A DNA stretch of 64,000 bases from Streptomyces sp. RerS4. Lineage in GTDB: Bacteria > Actinomycetota > Actinomycetes > Streptomycetales > Streptomycetaceae. The position numbers were made by a program, and so were the translations under genes. Shown piece by piece: positions 1 to 9,247 of the stretch; the first letter of the stretch is position 1, and each line of letters begins with the position of its first letter. Below the pieces are notes generated by a model, which saw only the letters and a list, made by a program, of their open reading frames with translations, made no database searches and was not told the origin of the DNA. The stretch is from NCBI RefSeq assembly GCF_023515955.1, contig NZ_CP097322.1:1733501-1797500 (forward strand), given 5' to 3'.

Positions 1-53
1 GACCCGACCGAACCGACCACAGCAGCGACAACGACCGGGGGGGACGCGGATGA
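1..53 (+). CDS. 3' end of an upstream gene, partial
   Basis: One frame is open from the left edge and stops at a TGA at 51-53. That TGA overlaps the ATG at 50-52 of the next gene in the classic 4-base ATGA arrangement, which suggests a translationally coupled upstream gene whose last residues read PDRTDHSSDNDRGGRG. In FxSxx-COOH loci, as I recall them, the TIR-like fxsC gene often precedes fxsT, so this may be its tail. A second frame stays open to a TGA at 64-66 and cannot be excluded. Only about 16 codons are visible. Confidence 0.4.
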   Translation, partial: PDRTDHSSDNDRGGRG

Positions 54-3000
54 CAGCGAGTCGTGACAACCGAGACGGACGGATCGTCACCTTCTATTCG
101 TACAAGGGCGGCACGGGCCGCACGATGGCGCTGGCCAACACCGCGTGGATCCTGGCCGCCAACGGCAAGCGGGTCCTCGCCGTGGACTGGGACCTGGAGG
201 CCCCCGGCCTGCACCGCTTCTTCCACCCCTTCCTGGACCCCTCCACGCTCGGGGCCACCACCGGGGTCATCGACCTGATCAGCGAGTACGCCTGGGCGGC
301 CACCAGCCCGGTGCAGCGCGCCGACGACTGGCACAAGGACTACGCGCGGATCCAGCCGCACGCCGTCTCCCTCACCCCGGAGACCCTGGGCTGGGAGTTC
401 CCGGACGGCGGCACCCTCGACTTCGTCTCGGCGGGCCGGCAGAACCGCGAGTACTCGGCGACGGTGTCCACGTTCGACTGGGACAACTTCTACGACCGCC
501 TCGGCGGCGGCCTCTTCTTCGACGCCTTACGGGCCGACATGAAGCGGAACTACGACTACGTCCTGATCGACAGCCGCACCGGCCTGTCCGACATCGCCGA
601 CATCTGCACCGTCCACCTCCCGGACGTCCTGGTCGACTGCTTCACCCTGTCCGACCAGTCCATCGACGGCGCCGCGTCCGTCGCGCGGCAGATCGACGAG
701 CGGTTCAACGACCGGGGCATCAAGATCTACCCGGTGCCGATGCGCATCGACGAGGGCGAGAAGGAGAAGGCCGACGCGGGCCGGGCGCTGGCCCGGATCA
801 AGTTCGACCGCTTCCCGAGCGGGCTGGTCGGGGACGAGCTCACCTCCTACTGGGGCGCGGTGGAGATCCCGTACCGCCCCTACTACGCCTACGAGGAGAC
901 GCTCGCCACCTTCGGCGACGAGGCCGGGCTGACCAATTCCCTGCTCTCCGCCTTCGAGCGGCTGACGACGGTGGTCACGGAGGGCGAGGTCACCTCGATG
1001 CCGGCCATCGGCGAAGAGGTCCGACTGCGGATCCGCGACGCCTTCACCCGCCGCCGCCCGGCGCTGCCCGCCGACCTGTTCCTCTCCTACGTCGCCGAGA
1101 ACCGGATGTGGGCCGACTGGATCGAGTCGGTGCTCACCCGGGCCGGCTTCCGCGTCGTCCCCAAGGACGTCTCCGCCGAGCGCGCCCCGAACACGGGCCC
1201 CGGGGACACCCTGGGCGGGGGCACCGGCATCAGCGTCGACACGGCCGCCCGGACCGTGGTGCTGCTCTCCAGCGCCTACCTGAAGTCCGCGCGGGCCGTG
1301 GACGTGTGGAACCGGGCCGCCGCCGAGGACCCGACGGGGGGCCGCCGGCAGCTGGTCGCGCTGCGGGTGGGCGACGTACGCCTGGCCACGCCGTACATCG
1401 ACCGCAACCCGGTGGACCTGTTCCGCCTCGACGAGGTGCACGCGACCACCGCCCTGCTGCGCGCCGTGGAGCGCCCGACGGCGCTGCCGGACAGCGTCGC
1501 GAGCGCCTCCCAGCCCGGCCCGCGCTTCCCCGGCACGGTCCCGAAGATCTGGAACGCGCCGCCGCGCAACCCCGGGTTCACCGGGCGCGGCATCGTGCTG
1601 GAGCGGATGCGCGACCAGCTCGGCGGCGGCATGGCCGTGGTGCTCCCGCAGCCGCAGACCCTGTACGGGCTCGGCGGCGTCGGCAAGACGCAGGTGGCGC
1701 TGGAGTACGTGCACCGGTTCATGGCCGACTACGACCTGGTGTGGTGGATCTCCTCGGAGCAGACCGACGACGTGGTGGCGGCCCTCGCGGAGCTGGCGGT
1801 GCGGCTGGGCGCGCAGACCGGCGAGGACATGTCGGCGGCCTCCCAGGAGGCCATCGACCTGCTGCGGCGCGGGGTTCCGACCTCGCGGTGGTTGCTGGTC
1901 TTCGACAACGCCGACGATCCCGAGACGCTGAAGCGGTTCTTCCCGCCGGGCGGTCCGGGCCACGTGCTGGTGACCTCCCGCAACCAGTCCTGGTCGCAGT
2001 ACGGGGACGCGCTGCCGGTGGACGTGTTCCTGCGCGAGGAGTCCGTCGAGCACCTCCAGCGCCGCGCCCCCGGGCTCACCAAGGAGGACGCCGAGCAGGT
2101 GGCCGTCGCGGTGGGCGACCTGCCGCTGGCGGTCGAGCAGGCGGGCGCCTGGATCGCGGAGACGGCGACGCCCGTGTCGGCGTACCTGGAGCAGTTGGCC
2201 CAGCAGGCCGCGCGCGTGCTGAGCCTGAACCAGCCGGCCGGATACCCGCAGCCGGTGGCGGCGACGTGGAACGTGTCGATCGAACGGCTCCAGTCCCGCT
2301 CCCCCGCCGCCGTGCGGCTGTTGCAGCTGTGCGCCTTCTTCGCGCCCGAGCCGATATCGGCGAACCTCCTGTACAGCAAGGAGATGATCGACGCCCTCAA
2401 GCCCTACGACTCCTCCCTCCAGGAGAAGTTGGTGCTGGGCCGGGTGATCCGGGAGATCGGCCGGTTCGCGATGGCCAAGGTCGACCAGGTCGGCAACAGC
2501 ATCCAGGTGCACCGTCTGGTGCAGGCCGTCATCCGGGCGCAGCTGTCGGAGGAGGAGCAGCGCGAGGCGCGGCACGCGGTGCACCGGATCCTGGCGGGTG
2601 CGCGGCCCGATGACGACGAGCCGATAGACAACCCGGAGACCTGGCCTCGGTTCAACACGATCTGGCCGCACCTGAGCCCGTCCGAGGCGCGTCTCTGCAA
2701 GGAGCCGGAGACCCGCCGGCTGTTGATCGACCGGGTGCGCTACCTGTGGAAGCGCGGCGACTTCAAGGCGGCGTACGCGCTGGGCGAGGAACTGCGCGAG
2801 GCCTGGCGCGAGATGCTCGGCAGCGACGACCTCCAGTACCTGTACCTGCGTTTCCACCTCTCCAACATCCTGCGCTCGCAGGGGCGGTTCGTGGAGGCGA
2901 AGGAGCTGGACGAGGTCACCCTGGAGCGCCAGCGGGCCGCGCTCGGTCCCTCGCACCCGCACACGTACATGACCACCAGTGGCCTGGCGATGGACCTGGG

Positions 3001-4030
3001 CGCGCTGGGCCGGTACGGGGAGGCCATGGAGCTGGCGACGGCCGCGCACGAGGGCTTCGGGCAGATCTTCCACGAGGCGCACCCGCGCACCCTGGCCGCG
3101 GCGAACAACCTGGCGCTGAACCTGCGCATGATCGGCCAGTACGCGCGGGCCCGGGAGATCGACCAGGAGGTCTTCGACCGGCGTACGGAGGTCCTGGGCC
3201 CGGACCACCCGTACACGCTGTCCTCGGCGCAGAACCTGGCCCGGGACCTGCGGGAGGTGGGCCGCTACGACGATTCGGTGCAGCTGCTGAGCCGGACGTA
3301 CGAGATCTACAAGCGGCAGCTGGGCCGGGCCTTCCCCGGGACGCTGTCGGCGGCGAAGAACCTCGCGGTGTCGCTGCGGCGGGCCGGCGAGCTGGAGGAC
3401 GCGCTGCGGCTGACGACGGCGACCCGCAACCGCTACCGGGCCAAGTACACCTCGGTCAATCCGGACCTGCTGGCCTGCGAACTCAACCTGGCGGCCGACC
3501 TGTTCGCGACCGGCGACGCGGGCGCGGCCCGGGACCTGGCGCAGGAGGTGGTGGACGAGTACATGAAGGTGCCGGGCGAGCGGCACCCGTACACCCTGGC
3601 CGCCGTCAACAACCTGGCGGTGTTCCACTGGGGCACGGGGGCATCGGAGACGGCGGATCCGATGCTGCGCCACACGATCCGCGGGATGCGCGAGGTGTTG
3701 GGCGACCAGCACCCGCACACGATCTTCGCCCACCTGAACCTGGCCAACGCGCGCGCCGACCTCGGCGATCCGGAAGGCGCGCTGGAACTGGAGCGGGTCG
3801 CGGTGAGGCGGCTGCGCGAGGCCCTCGGGGCGCACCACCCGGAGACCTTGGCGAGCGCGTCCAACATGGCGGTGAGCCTGGACATGATGGGCCGCAAGGA
3901 GGAGGCGGCCCGGGTGCGCGCGGAGGCGGTGTCGGAACTGACCCGGCTGCTCGGGGAGGACCACGGTCTGACCCGGTACGCGCGCGACGAGCGGCGGGTC
4001 CACCGGGACCTGGAGCCGCTCGCGGTGTGA
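50..4030 (+). CDS. FxsT-like ParA-like/TIR/NB-ARC/TPR protein
   Basis: This 1326-aa multidomain protein resembles the FxSxx-COOH system tetratricopeptide protein FxsT. From the N-terminus: a ParA/MinD-like domain with a deviant P-loop (KGGTGRTMAL, about residues 19-28) and a Walker B-like VLIDSRTG; a TIR-like domain from about residue 339 (DLFLSY, later VVLLSSAYL); an NB-ARC NTPase with an intact P-loop GLGGVGKT near residue 540, Walker B LLVFDNADD and a GLPL-type GDLPLAVEQAG; then about eight TPR units with recurring LGxxHPxT signatures from about residue 900 to the end. Likely a cytosolic signal-transduction or conflict-sensing STAND-type protein. The ATG follows a purine-rich GGGGGGGAC. 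The residue aligned with the TIR catalytic glutamate appears to be Val. Assignment to FxsT rests on architecture and recall; the peptide and radical-SAM genes would lie off the left edge. Confidence 0.82.
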   Translation: MTASRDNRDGRIVTFYSYKGGTGRTMALANTAWILAANGKRVLAVDWDLEAPGLHRFFHPFLDPSTLGATTGVIDLISEYAWAATSPVQRADDWHKDYARIQPHAVSLTPETLGWEFPDGGTLDFVSAGRQNREYSATVSTFDWDNFYDRLGGGLFFDALRADMKRNYDYVLIDSRTGLSDIADICTVHLPDVLVDCFTLSDQSIDGAASVARQIDERFNDRGIKIYPVPMRIDEGEKEKADAGRALARIKFDRFPSGLVGDELTSYWGAVEIPYRPYYAYEETLATFGDEAGLTNSLLSAFERLTTVVTEGEVTSMPAIGEEVRLRIRDAFTRRRPALPADLFLSYVAENRMWADWIESVLTRAGFRVVPKDVSAERAPNTGPGDTLGGGTGISVDTAARTVVLLSSAYLKSARAVDVWNRAAAEDPTGGRRQLVALRVGDVRLATPYIDRNPVDLFRLDEVHATTALLRAVERPTALPDSVASASQPGPRFPGTVPKIWNAPPRNPGFTGRGIVLERMRDQLGGGMAVVLPQPQTLYGLGGVGKTQVALEYVHRFMADYDLVWWISSEQTDDVVAALAELAVRLGAQTGEDMSAASQEAIDLLRRGVPTSRWLLVFDNADDPETLKRFFPPGGPGHVLVTSRNQSWSQYGDALPVDVFLREESVEHLQRRAPGLTKEDAEQVAVAVGDLPLAVEQAGAWIAETATPVSAYLEQLAQQAARVLSLNQPAGYPQPVAATWNVSIERLQSRSPAAVRLLQLCAFFAPEPISANLLYSKEMIDALKPYDSSLQEKLVLGRVIREIGRFAMAKVDQVGNSIQVHRLVQAVIRAQLSEEEQREARHAVHRILAGARPDDDEPIDNPETWPRFNTIWPHLSPSEARLCKEPETRRLLIDRVRYLWKRGDFKAAYALGEELREAWREMLGSDDLQYLYLRFHLSNILRSQGRFVEAKELDEVTLERQRAALGPSHPHTYMTTSGLAMDLGALGRYGEAMELATAAHEGFGQIFHEAHPRTLAAANNLALNLRMIGQYARAREIDQEVFDRRTEVLGPDHPYTLSSAQNLARDLREVGRYDDSVQLLSRTYEIYKRQLGRAFPGTLSAAKNLAVSLRRAGELEDALRLTTATRNRYRAKYTSVNPDLLACELNLAADLFATGDAGAARDLAQEVVDEYMKVPGERHPYTLAAVNNLAVFHWGTGASETADPMLRHTIRGMREVLGDQHPHTIFAHLNLANARADLGDPEGALELERVAVRRLREALGAHHPETLASASNMAVSLDMMGRKEEAARVRAEAVSELTRLLGEDHGLTRYARDERRVHRDLEPLAV

Positions 4031-4106
4031 TCCGGCCGGGTGGCGGGGCCTCACAGGGCTCCCGCCACCCGGAGGCAGAAGGACCGACAACACCCTGGGG
4101 GGCGTT

Positions 4107-5027
4107 GTGAGCGACAGCATGACCTTTCGCAATGAGGACCTGCCGGCCCTCTTCCACCACACCGACCGGGCGGCGATCTCCCGGCAGCGGGAGTCGACGC
4201 AGGCCACCCGCGCCCAGCTGATGCTGCTGGTCGCGGCGGCGGGGGCGGCCGCCCTGCCCGCCGGGCCCGCCGTGGGTTCGCTGCACCTGTTCGGGGCGCT
4301 CGGCGCGCTCGCGTACGCGGGGGTGCTGGCCGTGGGCGTACGGGCGAGCCGGCGCCGGGCCCGTCCGCAGTGGCAGCTCAACCGCAGCGCGGCCGAGTTC
4401 ATCAAGTCCCTGGCGTGGCGGTACGCCGTGCACGGGGCGCCGTTCGGGGCGGCGGGCGGCGGGCAGGACGGCGGGGCCGCGGCGCTGTACGGGACGCGCC
4501 TGGAGGCGGGTCTCGACGAACTGCGCAAGATGGGGTGGCAGGATCCGCGCGCCGCGGGCCTGGTGCCGGAGGGAGCGGAGATCACCGGGGCGATGGAGCG
4601 GCTGCGCGGCCGGGACTACCAGGTGCGGCGCGAGACGTACGTCCGCGACCGGCTCATCGAGCAGCGCGACTGGTACCGGCGCAAGACGGAAGGCTCGCGG
4701 CGGGCGACGGCGCTGTGGTCGTGGACGATCGTGCTGCTGACCTGCCTGGCGCTGCTGTTCGCGCTGCTCGGGGCCTTCGGCTCGGGTCCGGGGCCGCGGC
4801 TGACGGCGCTGCTCAGCGCGGCGGCGGCGGCCGGGATCGCCTGGAACGAGGTGCGGCGCCACCATCCGCTGATCGAGGCGCACACGCTGATCGAGCAGGA
4901 CCTCGCGGCGATGATGGTCGTGATGCAGACGACGATCACGCAGGAGCAGTGGCCGTCGGCCGTCTACGAGACGGAACGGTACGTGTCCCCGCAGCACACG
5001 GACTGGCTGGCCCGACACAGCAGTTGA
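4107..5027 (+). CDS. DUF4231/SLATT-type membrane protein
   Basis: This 306-aa protein has two hydrophobic pairs: about residues 32-75 (LLVAAAGAAALPAG, then FGALGALAYAGVLAV) and about 205-250 (WSWTIVLLTCLALLFALLG, then ALLSAAAAAGIAW). A long charged segment lies between and after them. This is the layout of SLATT/DUF4231 proteins, predicted two-times-paired transmembrane effectors or channels that co-occur with SLOG sensors in proposed nucleotide-triggered conflict systems (a published comparative-genomic proposal). The GTG start follows GGGGGG. The gene is 76 bp downstream of the TIR/NB-ARC/TPR gene, same strand, so probably one operon. A SLOG gene converges on it 30 bp beyond its stop. Family call is by topology and context; substrate and trigger are unknown. 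Confidence 0.7.
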   Translation: MSDSMTFRNEDLPALFHHTDRAAISRQRESTQATRAQLMLLVAAAGAAALPAGPAVGSLHLFGALGALAYAGVLAVGVRASRRRARPQWQLNRSAAEFIKSLAWRYAVHGAPFGAAGGGQDGGAAALYGTRLEAGLDELRKMGWQDPRAAGLVPEGAEITGAMERLRGRDYQVRRETYVRDRLIEQRDWYRRKTEGSRRATALWSWTIVLLTCLALLFALLGAFGSGPGPRLTALLSAAAAAGIAWNEVRRHHPLIEAHTLIEQDLAAMMVVMQTTITQEQWPSAVYETERYVSPQHTDWLARHSS

Positions 5028-5057
5028 GGCCCGGGGCCGGGCGGGTGGGGGTGTGGC

Positions 5058-5537
5058 TCAGTCGCGGGCCACGCCCTCGCGCCAGATGACGGTGACGGGT
5101 TTGCCGAGGGAGCGGGCGTAGGCGACGATCTCGGCGGTGCCGCCGTGCCCGCGGGCGGGCAGGCCGTCCCAGACGGCGACGAGCCGGTCGCAGGAGTCGG
5201 CGATGTAGGTGCCGGCGGCGTAGTAGGCCTCGTCCGTGGAGCGGTCGAAGGCCATCCGCACCTCCTGGCCGGCGCGGCGTCGCAGGCGCCGGTAGCGGGC
5301 CAGGGCGTCGGGGTCCTCGAAGGTCTGCTCGTAGTCCTCGCTGGGGATGACGACGGTGAGGTCGGCGCCGCATTCCAGGGCGATGTCGGCGAAGAGTTGG
5401 TCGGCGCCGTCGGCGAGGCTGGAGAAGGCCTCCAGGGGTCCCTGGTGGCCGTCCAGTACGGCGCGCAGTGCCGCGCGTACGTGGCCCAGCGCCTCGTCCG
5501 GGATCGATCGGTGGCCGGTCACGCCGATGCGTTTCAT
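5058..5537 (-). CDS. SLOG-domain putative nucleotide-binding protein
   Basis: This 159-aa protein is a single Rossmann-like SLOG domain. It opens with KRIGVTGHRSIPDE, followed by SSLADGADQLFADIALECGA, LTVVIP, and a C-terminal VAVWDGLPARGHGGTAEIV in which the GHGGTAE stretch forms the predicted ligand loop, as in LOG, DprA and YpsA relatives. Such domains are proposed to bind or process nucleotide-derived ligands and are often linked to SLATT membrane proteins, matching its convergent neighbour. ATG at 5537 is chosen because a GGGGGAGGGG site lies about 9 bases upstream; a TTG two codons earlier is an alternative. Function beyond ligand sensing is inference. Confidence 0.72.
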   Translation of the reverse strand: MKRIGVTGHRSIPDEALGHVRAALRAVLDGHQGPLEAFSSLADGADQLFADIALECGADLTVVIPSEDYEQTFEDPDALARYRRLRRRAGQEVRMAFDRSTDEAYYAAGTYIADSCDRLVAVWDGLPARGHGGTAEIVAYARSLGKPVTVIWREGVARD

Positions 5538-5559
5538 GGGCAAGCCCCTCCCCCGTGGA

Positions 5560-5603
5560 CACCCTGGACATCCTCCCAGAAGGCGGGAGGACGTCCAGGG
5601 GTG
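5560..5603. terminator. Hairpin terminator after the protease gene
   Basis: Arms 5560-5577 and 5585-5603 are complementary over about 18 bp, with one wobble and one bulge, around a 7-base loop. It lies between the stop of the streptogrisin-like gene and the start of the SLOG gene, both leftward. No U-tract follows. Confidence 0.6.
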
Positions 5604-5634
5604 CCGCGACGGGTCGCGGGCGGGTGGGTGGGGG

Positions 5635-6519
5635 CTAGTAGACGCTGACGCCGTAGGCGTTCAGGGCCTCCACGACGGGCTGGAAGAAGGTGGTCCCGCC
5701 CGAGGAGCAGTTGCCGCTGCCACCGGAGGTGAGGCCGACCGCGCGGGTGCCGGAGTAGAGCGGGCCGCCGCTGTCGCCGGGTTCGGCGCAGACGTTGGTC
5801 CTGATCATGCCGTAGACGATGTCGCCGCCGCCGTAGTTGACGGTGGCGTTGAGGCCGGTGACCGAGCCGCCGTGGGTGCCGGTGGTGGAGCCGCGGCGGG
5901 TGACCGACATCCCGACGGTGGCGTTGACGGCGCTGGTGATGTCCTGGCCGCCGACGGTGCCGGGCGGGACCGGGGAGTTACTGGCGTACTTGATGAGGCC
6001 GTAGTCGTTGTTGGGGAAGCTGGAGCCGGCGGTGGAGCCGACGACGGTGGTGCGCGAGGAGTTGCTCCACCAGGTGCCGGCGCCGTCGGTGCAGTGGCCG
6101 GCGGTGAGGGCGTAGTACGTGCTTCCGCTGCGTACGTTGAAGCCCAGCGAGCAGCGCCAGCTTGAGGCGTAGATCGCGTCGCCGCCGGAGACGAGCTTGG
6201 TCAGCTTGCCCGGGGTGCGTTCGATGCGCAGGGCGCCCGCGTCGGGCCCGGCCTCGCGGCGGATTCTGGCGAGCTCGGCGTCGCTGACGGTGGAGTCGGC
6301 GGTGACCACGAGGGTCCCGGTGGCGGTGTCGGTGTGCCAGGCCGTGCCCGCGACGTCGGCGCGCAGGACGGAGGCCCCGGCGGCGGCGAGTCGGGCCGGG
6401 CTGAATCCGTGGTCGTCGCCGGCCGCACTGGCGGCTGTGGGGGCGGCGAGCGCTGCGACGGCGGCCAGGCCGGTGGCCACCGCGAGCAGCCGGACACGGT
6501 TGATGCTCTTGATCCTCAC
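5635..6519 (-). CDS. Streptogrisin B-like secreted S1 serine protease
   Basis: This 294-aa precursor is almost collinear with Streptomyces griseus protease B (about 299 aa). It has a signal peptide (residues 1 to about 34, ending TAASA), a short pro-region with the alpha-lytic-protease style [12 protein letters not shown], then a mature chymotrypsin-fold domain starting near [10 protein letters not shown]. The catalytic triad is visible as TAGHC (His), NNDYGL (Asp) and GDSGGP (Ser). Four mature cysteines should form two disulphides. The GTG at 6519 is preferred: GGGAGGACGTGAA sits just upstream and translation starts directly with the basic n-region of the signal peptide. The upstream in-frame extension to 6612 lacks these signs. 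Expected to be an extracellular broad-specificity endopeptidase. Confidence 0.93.
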   Translation of the reverse strand: MRIKSINRVRLLAVATGLAAVAALAAPTAASAAGDDHGFSPARLAAAGASVLRADVAGTAWHTDTATGTLVVTADSTVSDAELARIRREAGPDAGALRIERTPGKLTKLVSGGDAIYASSWRCSLGFNVRSGSTYYALTAGHCTDGAGTWWSNSSRTTVVGSTAGSSFPNNDYGLIKYASNSPVPPGTVGGQDITSAVNATVGMSVTRRGSTTGTHGGSVTGLNATVNYGGGDIVYGMIRTNVCAEPGDSGGPLYSGTRAVGLTSGGSGNCSSGGTTFFQPVVEALNAYGVSVY

Positions 6520-6675
6520 TTCACGTCCTCCCGGAAGGGGGTCGGGGACCCGGCGGTCGTGGGGGTGCCGGGACCGGTGAGCGGCGGAGGGCTCGCCGGT
6601 ATCGCGCGGCACCGCCGCGAGATTCGACGTGCCCCTGACAAGTCCGCCGATGACGCTGACGGGAGTGTCGCGGCG

Positions 6676-7485
6676 TCAGTTCTCGGCGACAAGGGCGCCT
6701 TTCAGCCGTCGCTCCCCCGCGGCCACCTCGAAGGGCAGGGTGTTTCCGGGCGGCGGGAAGGGGCAGACGAAGTGGTCGGCGAAGGCGCAGGGCGGGAGCA
6801 GGGCGCGGTTGAAGTCGACGAGGACCGCGCCGTCGGCGGCGGGGGTTCCGGGCCGCAGGAAGCGGAAGCGGTAGCTGGAGCGGCCGCTCGTGGCGTCGTC
6901 GAAAACGGCCCACAGCGCGCCGTCGTCGGCGTCCACCGCCACCTGGAGCGTGTGCCGGGTCCCCGCGTGGGAGAAGCTCAGTTCACCGCCGAGAGGCAGG
7001 CCCCGCGTGCGCCCGTCGGCGTTCTCGACCTGGACGGTCCGGTCCGCCTCGTACGGGCGGAAGTGCCCCGGCAGCGCGAAGCGCGGGTCGTACGGGCCGG
7101 CCTCCACGCCCCGGAAGGCCGCGCGGGCCGGGGCGGCGGGGTCGTAGACCCGTACCGCCCACCGGCCCTCGCGGACGATCACCACCAGCCGCCGTCCGCC
7201 GGCGCTCAGCCGGGAGTGCGCGGGGGACCCCTCGTCGGGGCCCGGGCGCACCCGCCCGGCGAAGGGTGTGCCGTCCAGGGCGAGGGGGTCCTGCGGGGAG
7301 GCCTTCAACACGACCCCGGCGGCGGTGGCGTGCCAGTGCCCCGGAACGGCCGGAATTCGACCTTCCGGGTAGTCGGCGATCCAGTGGGTGCCGATCAGGG
7401 ACAGAGGTCCGTAGGGGGCGGAAACCGTGGCTTCACGGTGCTCGTGCCACTGTCGCCAGGCGTTGGCGGCGTCGTCGTCATTCAT
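6676..7485 (-). CDS. DUF1684 domain-containing protein
   Basis: This 269-aa cytosolic protein matches the DUF1684 family by its opening WRQWHEHREATVSAPYGPLS, the paired beta-rich halves, the GPYDPRFALPGHFRPY segment, and the terminal DFNRALLPPCAFADHFVCPF with PPGNTLPF. No signal peptide or membrane segment is seen. The biochemical role of the family is not established to my knowledge. The ATG at 7485 is chosen because upstream in-frame sequence to 7707 is low-complexity Arg-rich shadow of the neighbouring gene, and AGGG sits just upstream. It is not clearly operonic with the protease (156-bp gap). Confidence 0.85.
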   Translation of the reverse strand: MNDDDAANAWRQWHEHREATVSAPYGPLSLIGTHWIADYPEGRIPAVPGHWHATAAGVVLKASPQDPLALDGTPFAGRVRPGPDEGSPAHSRLSAGGRRLVVIVREGRWAVRVYDPAAPARAAFRGVEAGPYDPRFALPGHFRPYEADRTVQVENADGRTRGLPLGGELSFSHAGTRHTLQVAVDADDGALWAVFDDATSGRSSYRFRFLRPGTPAADGAVLVDFNRALLPPCAFADHFVCPFPPPGNTLPFEVAAGERRLKGALVAEN

Positions 7486-7568
7486 GCCCCTGAACCCTTC
7501 CACACCGGCCCGGTCGGGAACCCCGGGTAGCCCGTCCGGGCCTGTGGGAAGACGGAGCTGACGTGGTC

Positions 7569-8961
7569 TCAGCAGTCGCAGCCGCAGCAGTTGCAGTCGC
7601 AGCAGCCGCCGTCGGCGCCGCCGCCGTTGCCGCTGCCGGTGTTGCCGCGGCCACCGCCACCGGTGTTGCCGCCGTGGCTTCCGGACGGTGAGCGGCTGGT
7701 GCAGCATTCGCAGCAGTCGCAGGCGTCACACCAGGGGTCGCGCTTCTTGCGCGACCACGGGCCCTCGTACTGCGTGCAGCAGACCTGGCACGTGCAGAAC
7801 AGCCCGATCGCCACCGCGCAGCCGGCCAGCAGGCCGCGGCGCGGCCGCTGCCCCGAGGGGCCGCCGTGACCGCCGCCGCCGGGGCCCCAGGGCCGCCCGG
7901 CCCCATGGGCGGCGGGCCCGCCGGACCGCCGGGACCGGGCTGCCCGTACGGGCCGGCGTTCTGCGGGGAGCCGTAGGGGCCGGCGCCGTACGGGCCGGAG
8001 CCGTAGGGGCCGGCGTTCTGCGGCGTGCCGTACGGGCCGCCCGCGTACGGGCCCTGCCCCTGCCCGTACCCCTGCCCCGCCGCGTTCGACACGCCGTGCC
8101 GGCAGGTACCGGCCCCGAAGGCCCGGTCCACGGAGGTGCGCAGCTCGTGCACCAACAGCCGGTGCGCGAGTCCCGCGTCGGCGAACTCCACCTCCCCCAG
8201 GGCCAGCCGTATGCCGTGCAGCGCGTCGTCGCACAACCGCCGGGCCTCGGTCAGGGAGGTGCCGGTCGCGGTGAGCGGGTTCCAGGCGCCCGCCTCGGCG
8301 TCGGCGACCTGGTCCTCCACGGCGTCCAGCAGGTGCGCGAGCCGCCCGAAGTAGCGGCCGGCCTCGGCCAGCGCGGTCGCGTTGCCTGGCCGTCCCGCCA
8401 GGATCGCGGTATGCGCGAAGGCGGCCGCGGTGGCGGTCTCCGTGGGCTCGGTCACCACCAGCACCGGCGTGCCGATCCCGGCCAGGCTCTCGATGCCGCC
8501 CTGCCGGTCCACGGCGTCCACGAGCACCGCCGTGTCGAAGCCGAGCGCGGCCCCGGTGCGGGCGCCGGCCCGGTCCCAGCCCCGGGCCACGCGCCGCGCG
8601 GCGGCGGCGATGGGGCGCGGGCCAACAGGCCGTCCCGGTCGGCCACGTGGTCGCGTACCTTCGCCGAGGCCAGGACGAGCGAGACGGCCGCGGCGAGCCG
8701 CGCGCCCTCCCCGTTGGCGACCGGCGCGGTGCGCATGCCGCGCAGCGGACAGGGGCCGGCCGTGCGCCGTGCGCCGGGCAGCGGTCCCGACTGAGCCTCC
8801 GTCAGGACGGAGACGAGCAGCCCGTCGTAGTTGGTGACGACCCGCGCGAACTGCCCGTGGTCCCCGCGAAGTGCCAGGCACAGCCCGCACAGATGGGCCA
8901 TCCACTCGGTCTTGAACCGTTCGCCGAGCCGGTGCGTGCAGGGTCTGACGATGCCGAACAA
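7569..8961 (-). pseudogene. DUF5685 family protein, two frameshifts
   Basis: Reading leftward from a TTG at 8961 (GGGGGAACC just upstream), the product begins LFGIVRPCTHRLGERFKTEW and WMAHLCGLCLALRGDHGQFA, the DUF5685 signature. The frame breaks near 8605-8620 and continues in the next frame as PIAAAARRVARGWDRAG and on to a GPYGxGPYG-type Gly/Pro/Tyr linker. It breaks again near 7880-7905 and ends in the third frame with a hydrophobic LLAGCAVAIGLFCTCQVCC and a very Cys-rich tail (CDACDCCECC, then CCDCNCCGCDC). Both breaks are equivalent to one missing base in G/C-rich runs, and coding sense is retained on each side, so sequencing error is more likely than decay. Function unknown; the Cys tail suggests metal binding. 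Confidence 0.8.
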
Positions 8962-9247
8962 ATCCGGTTCCCCCGTGTGTGATCTGCGAGTTTCCGGGGC
9001 ATCGTACCCAGCCCGATCGTTCACCCGTACGCACCGGTACCTCACCCGTACGGCGGCGGCGGTCGTATTTTCACTCAGTCAGCAGTGGTAGCCATCAGGA
9101 ACCTTGACGGTGCAACGGATGTTCTGCACCAGTCCCGTCACGAAACCCCTGCGCGGCGACTATCCACTTGGCGCGTTGTCAGCATCATGGACGACCATAG
9201 GGGCAGCGGAGAAGAAGACAGACTGGCCACGGTGAAAGGAGGCGTCC

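Noticed and set aside
527..4585. A 1352-aa antisense frame opposite the FxsT-like gene
   Set aside because: High GC keeps antisense frames open; the sequence is Arg/Ala/Pro/Gly/Val-biased with no domain signatures, while the plus frame has clear TIR, NB-ARC and TPR motifs.
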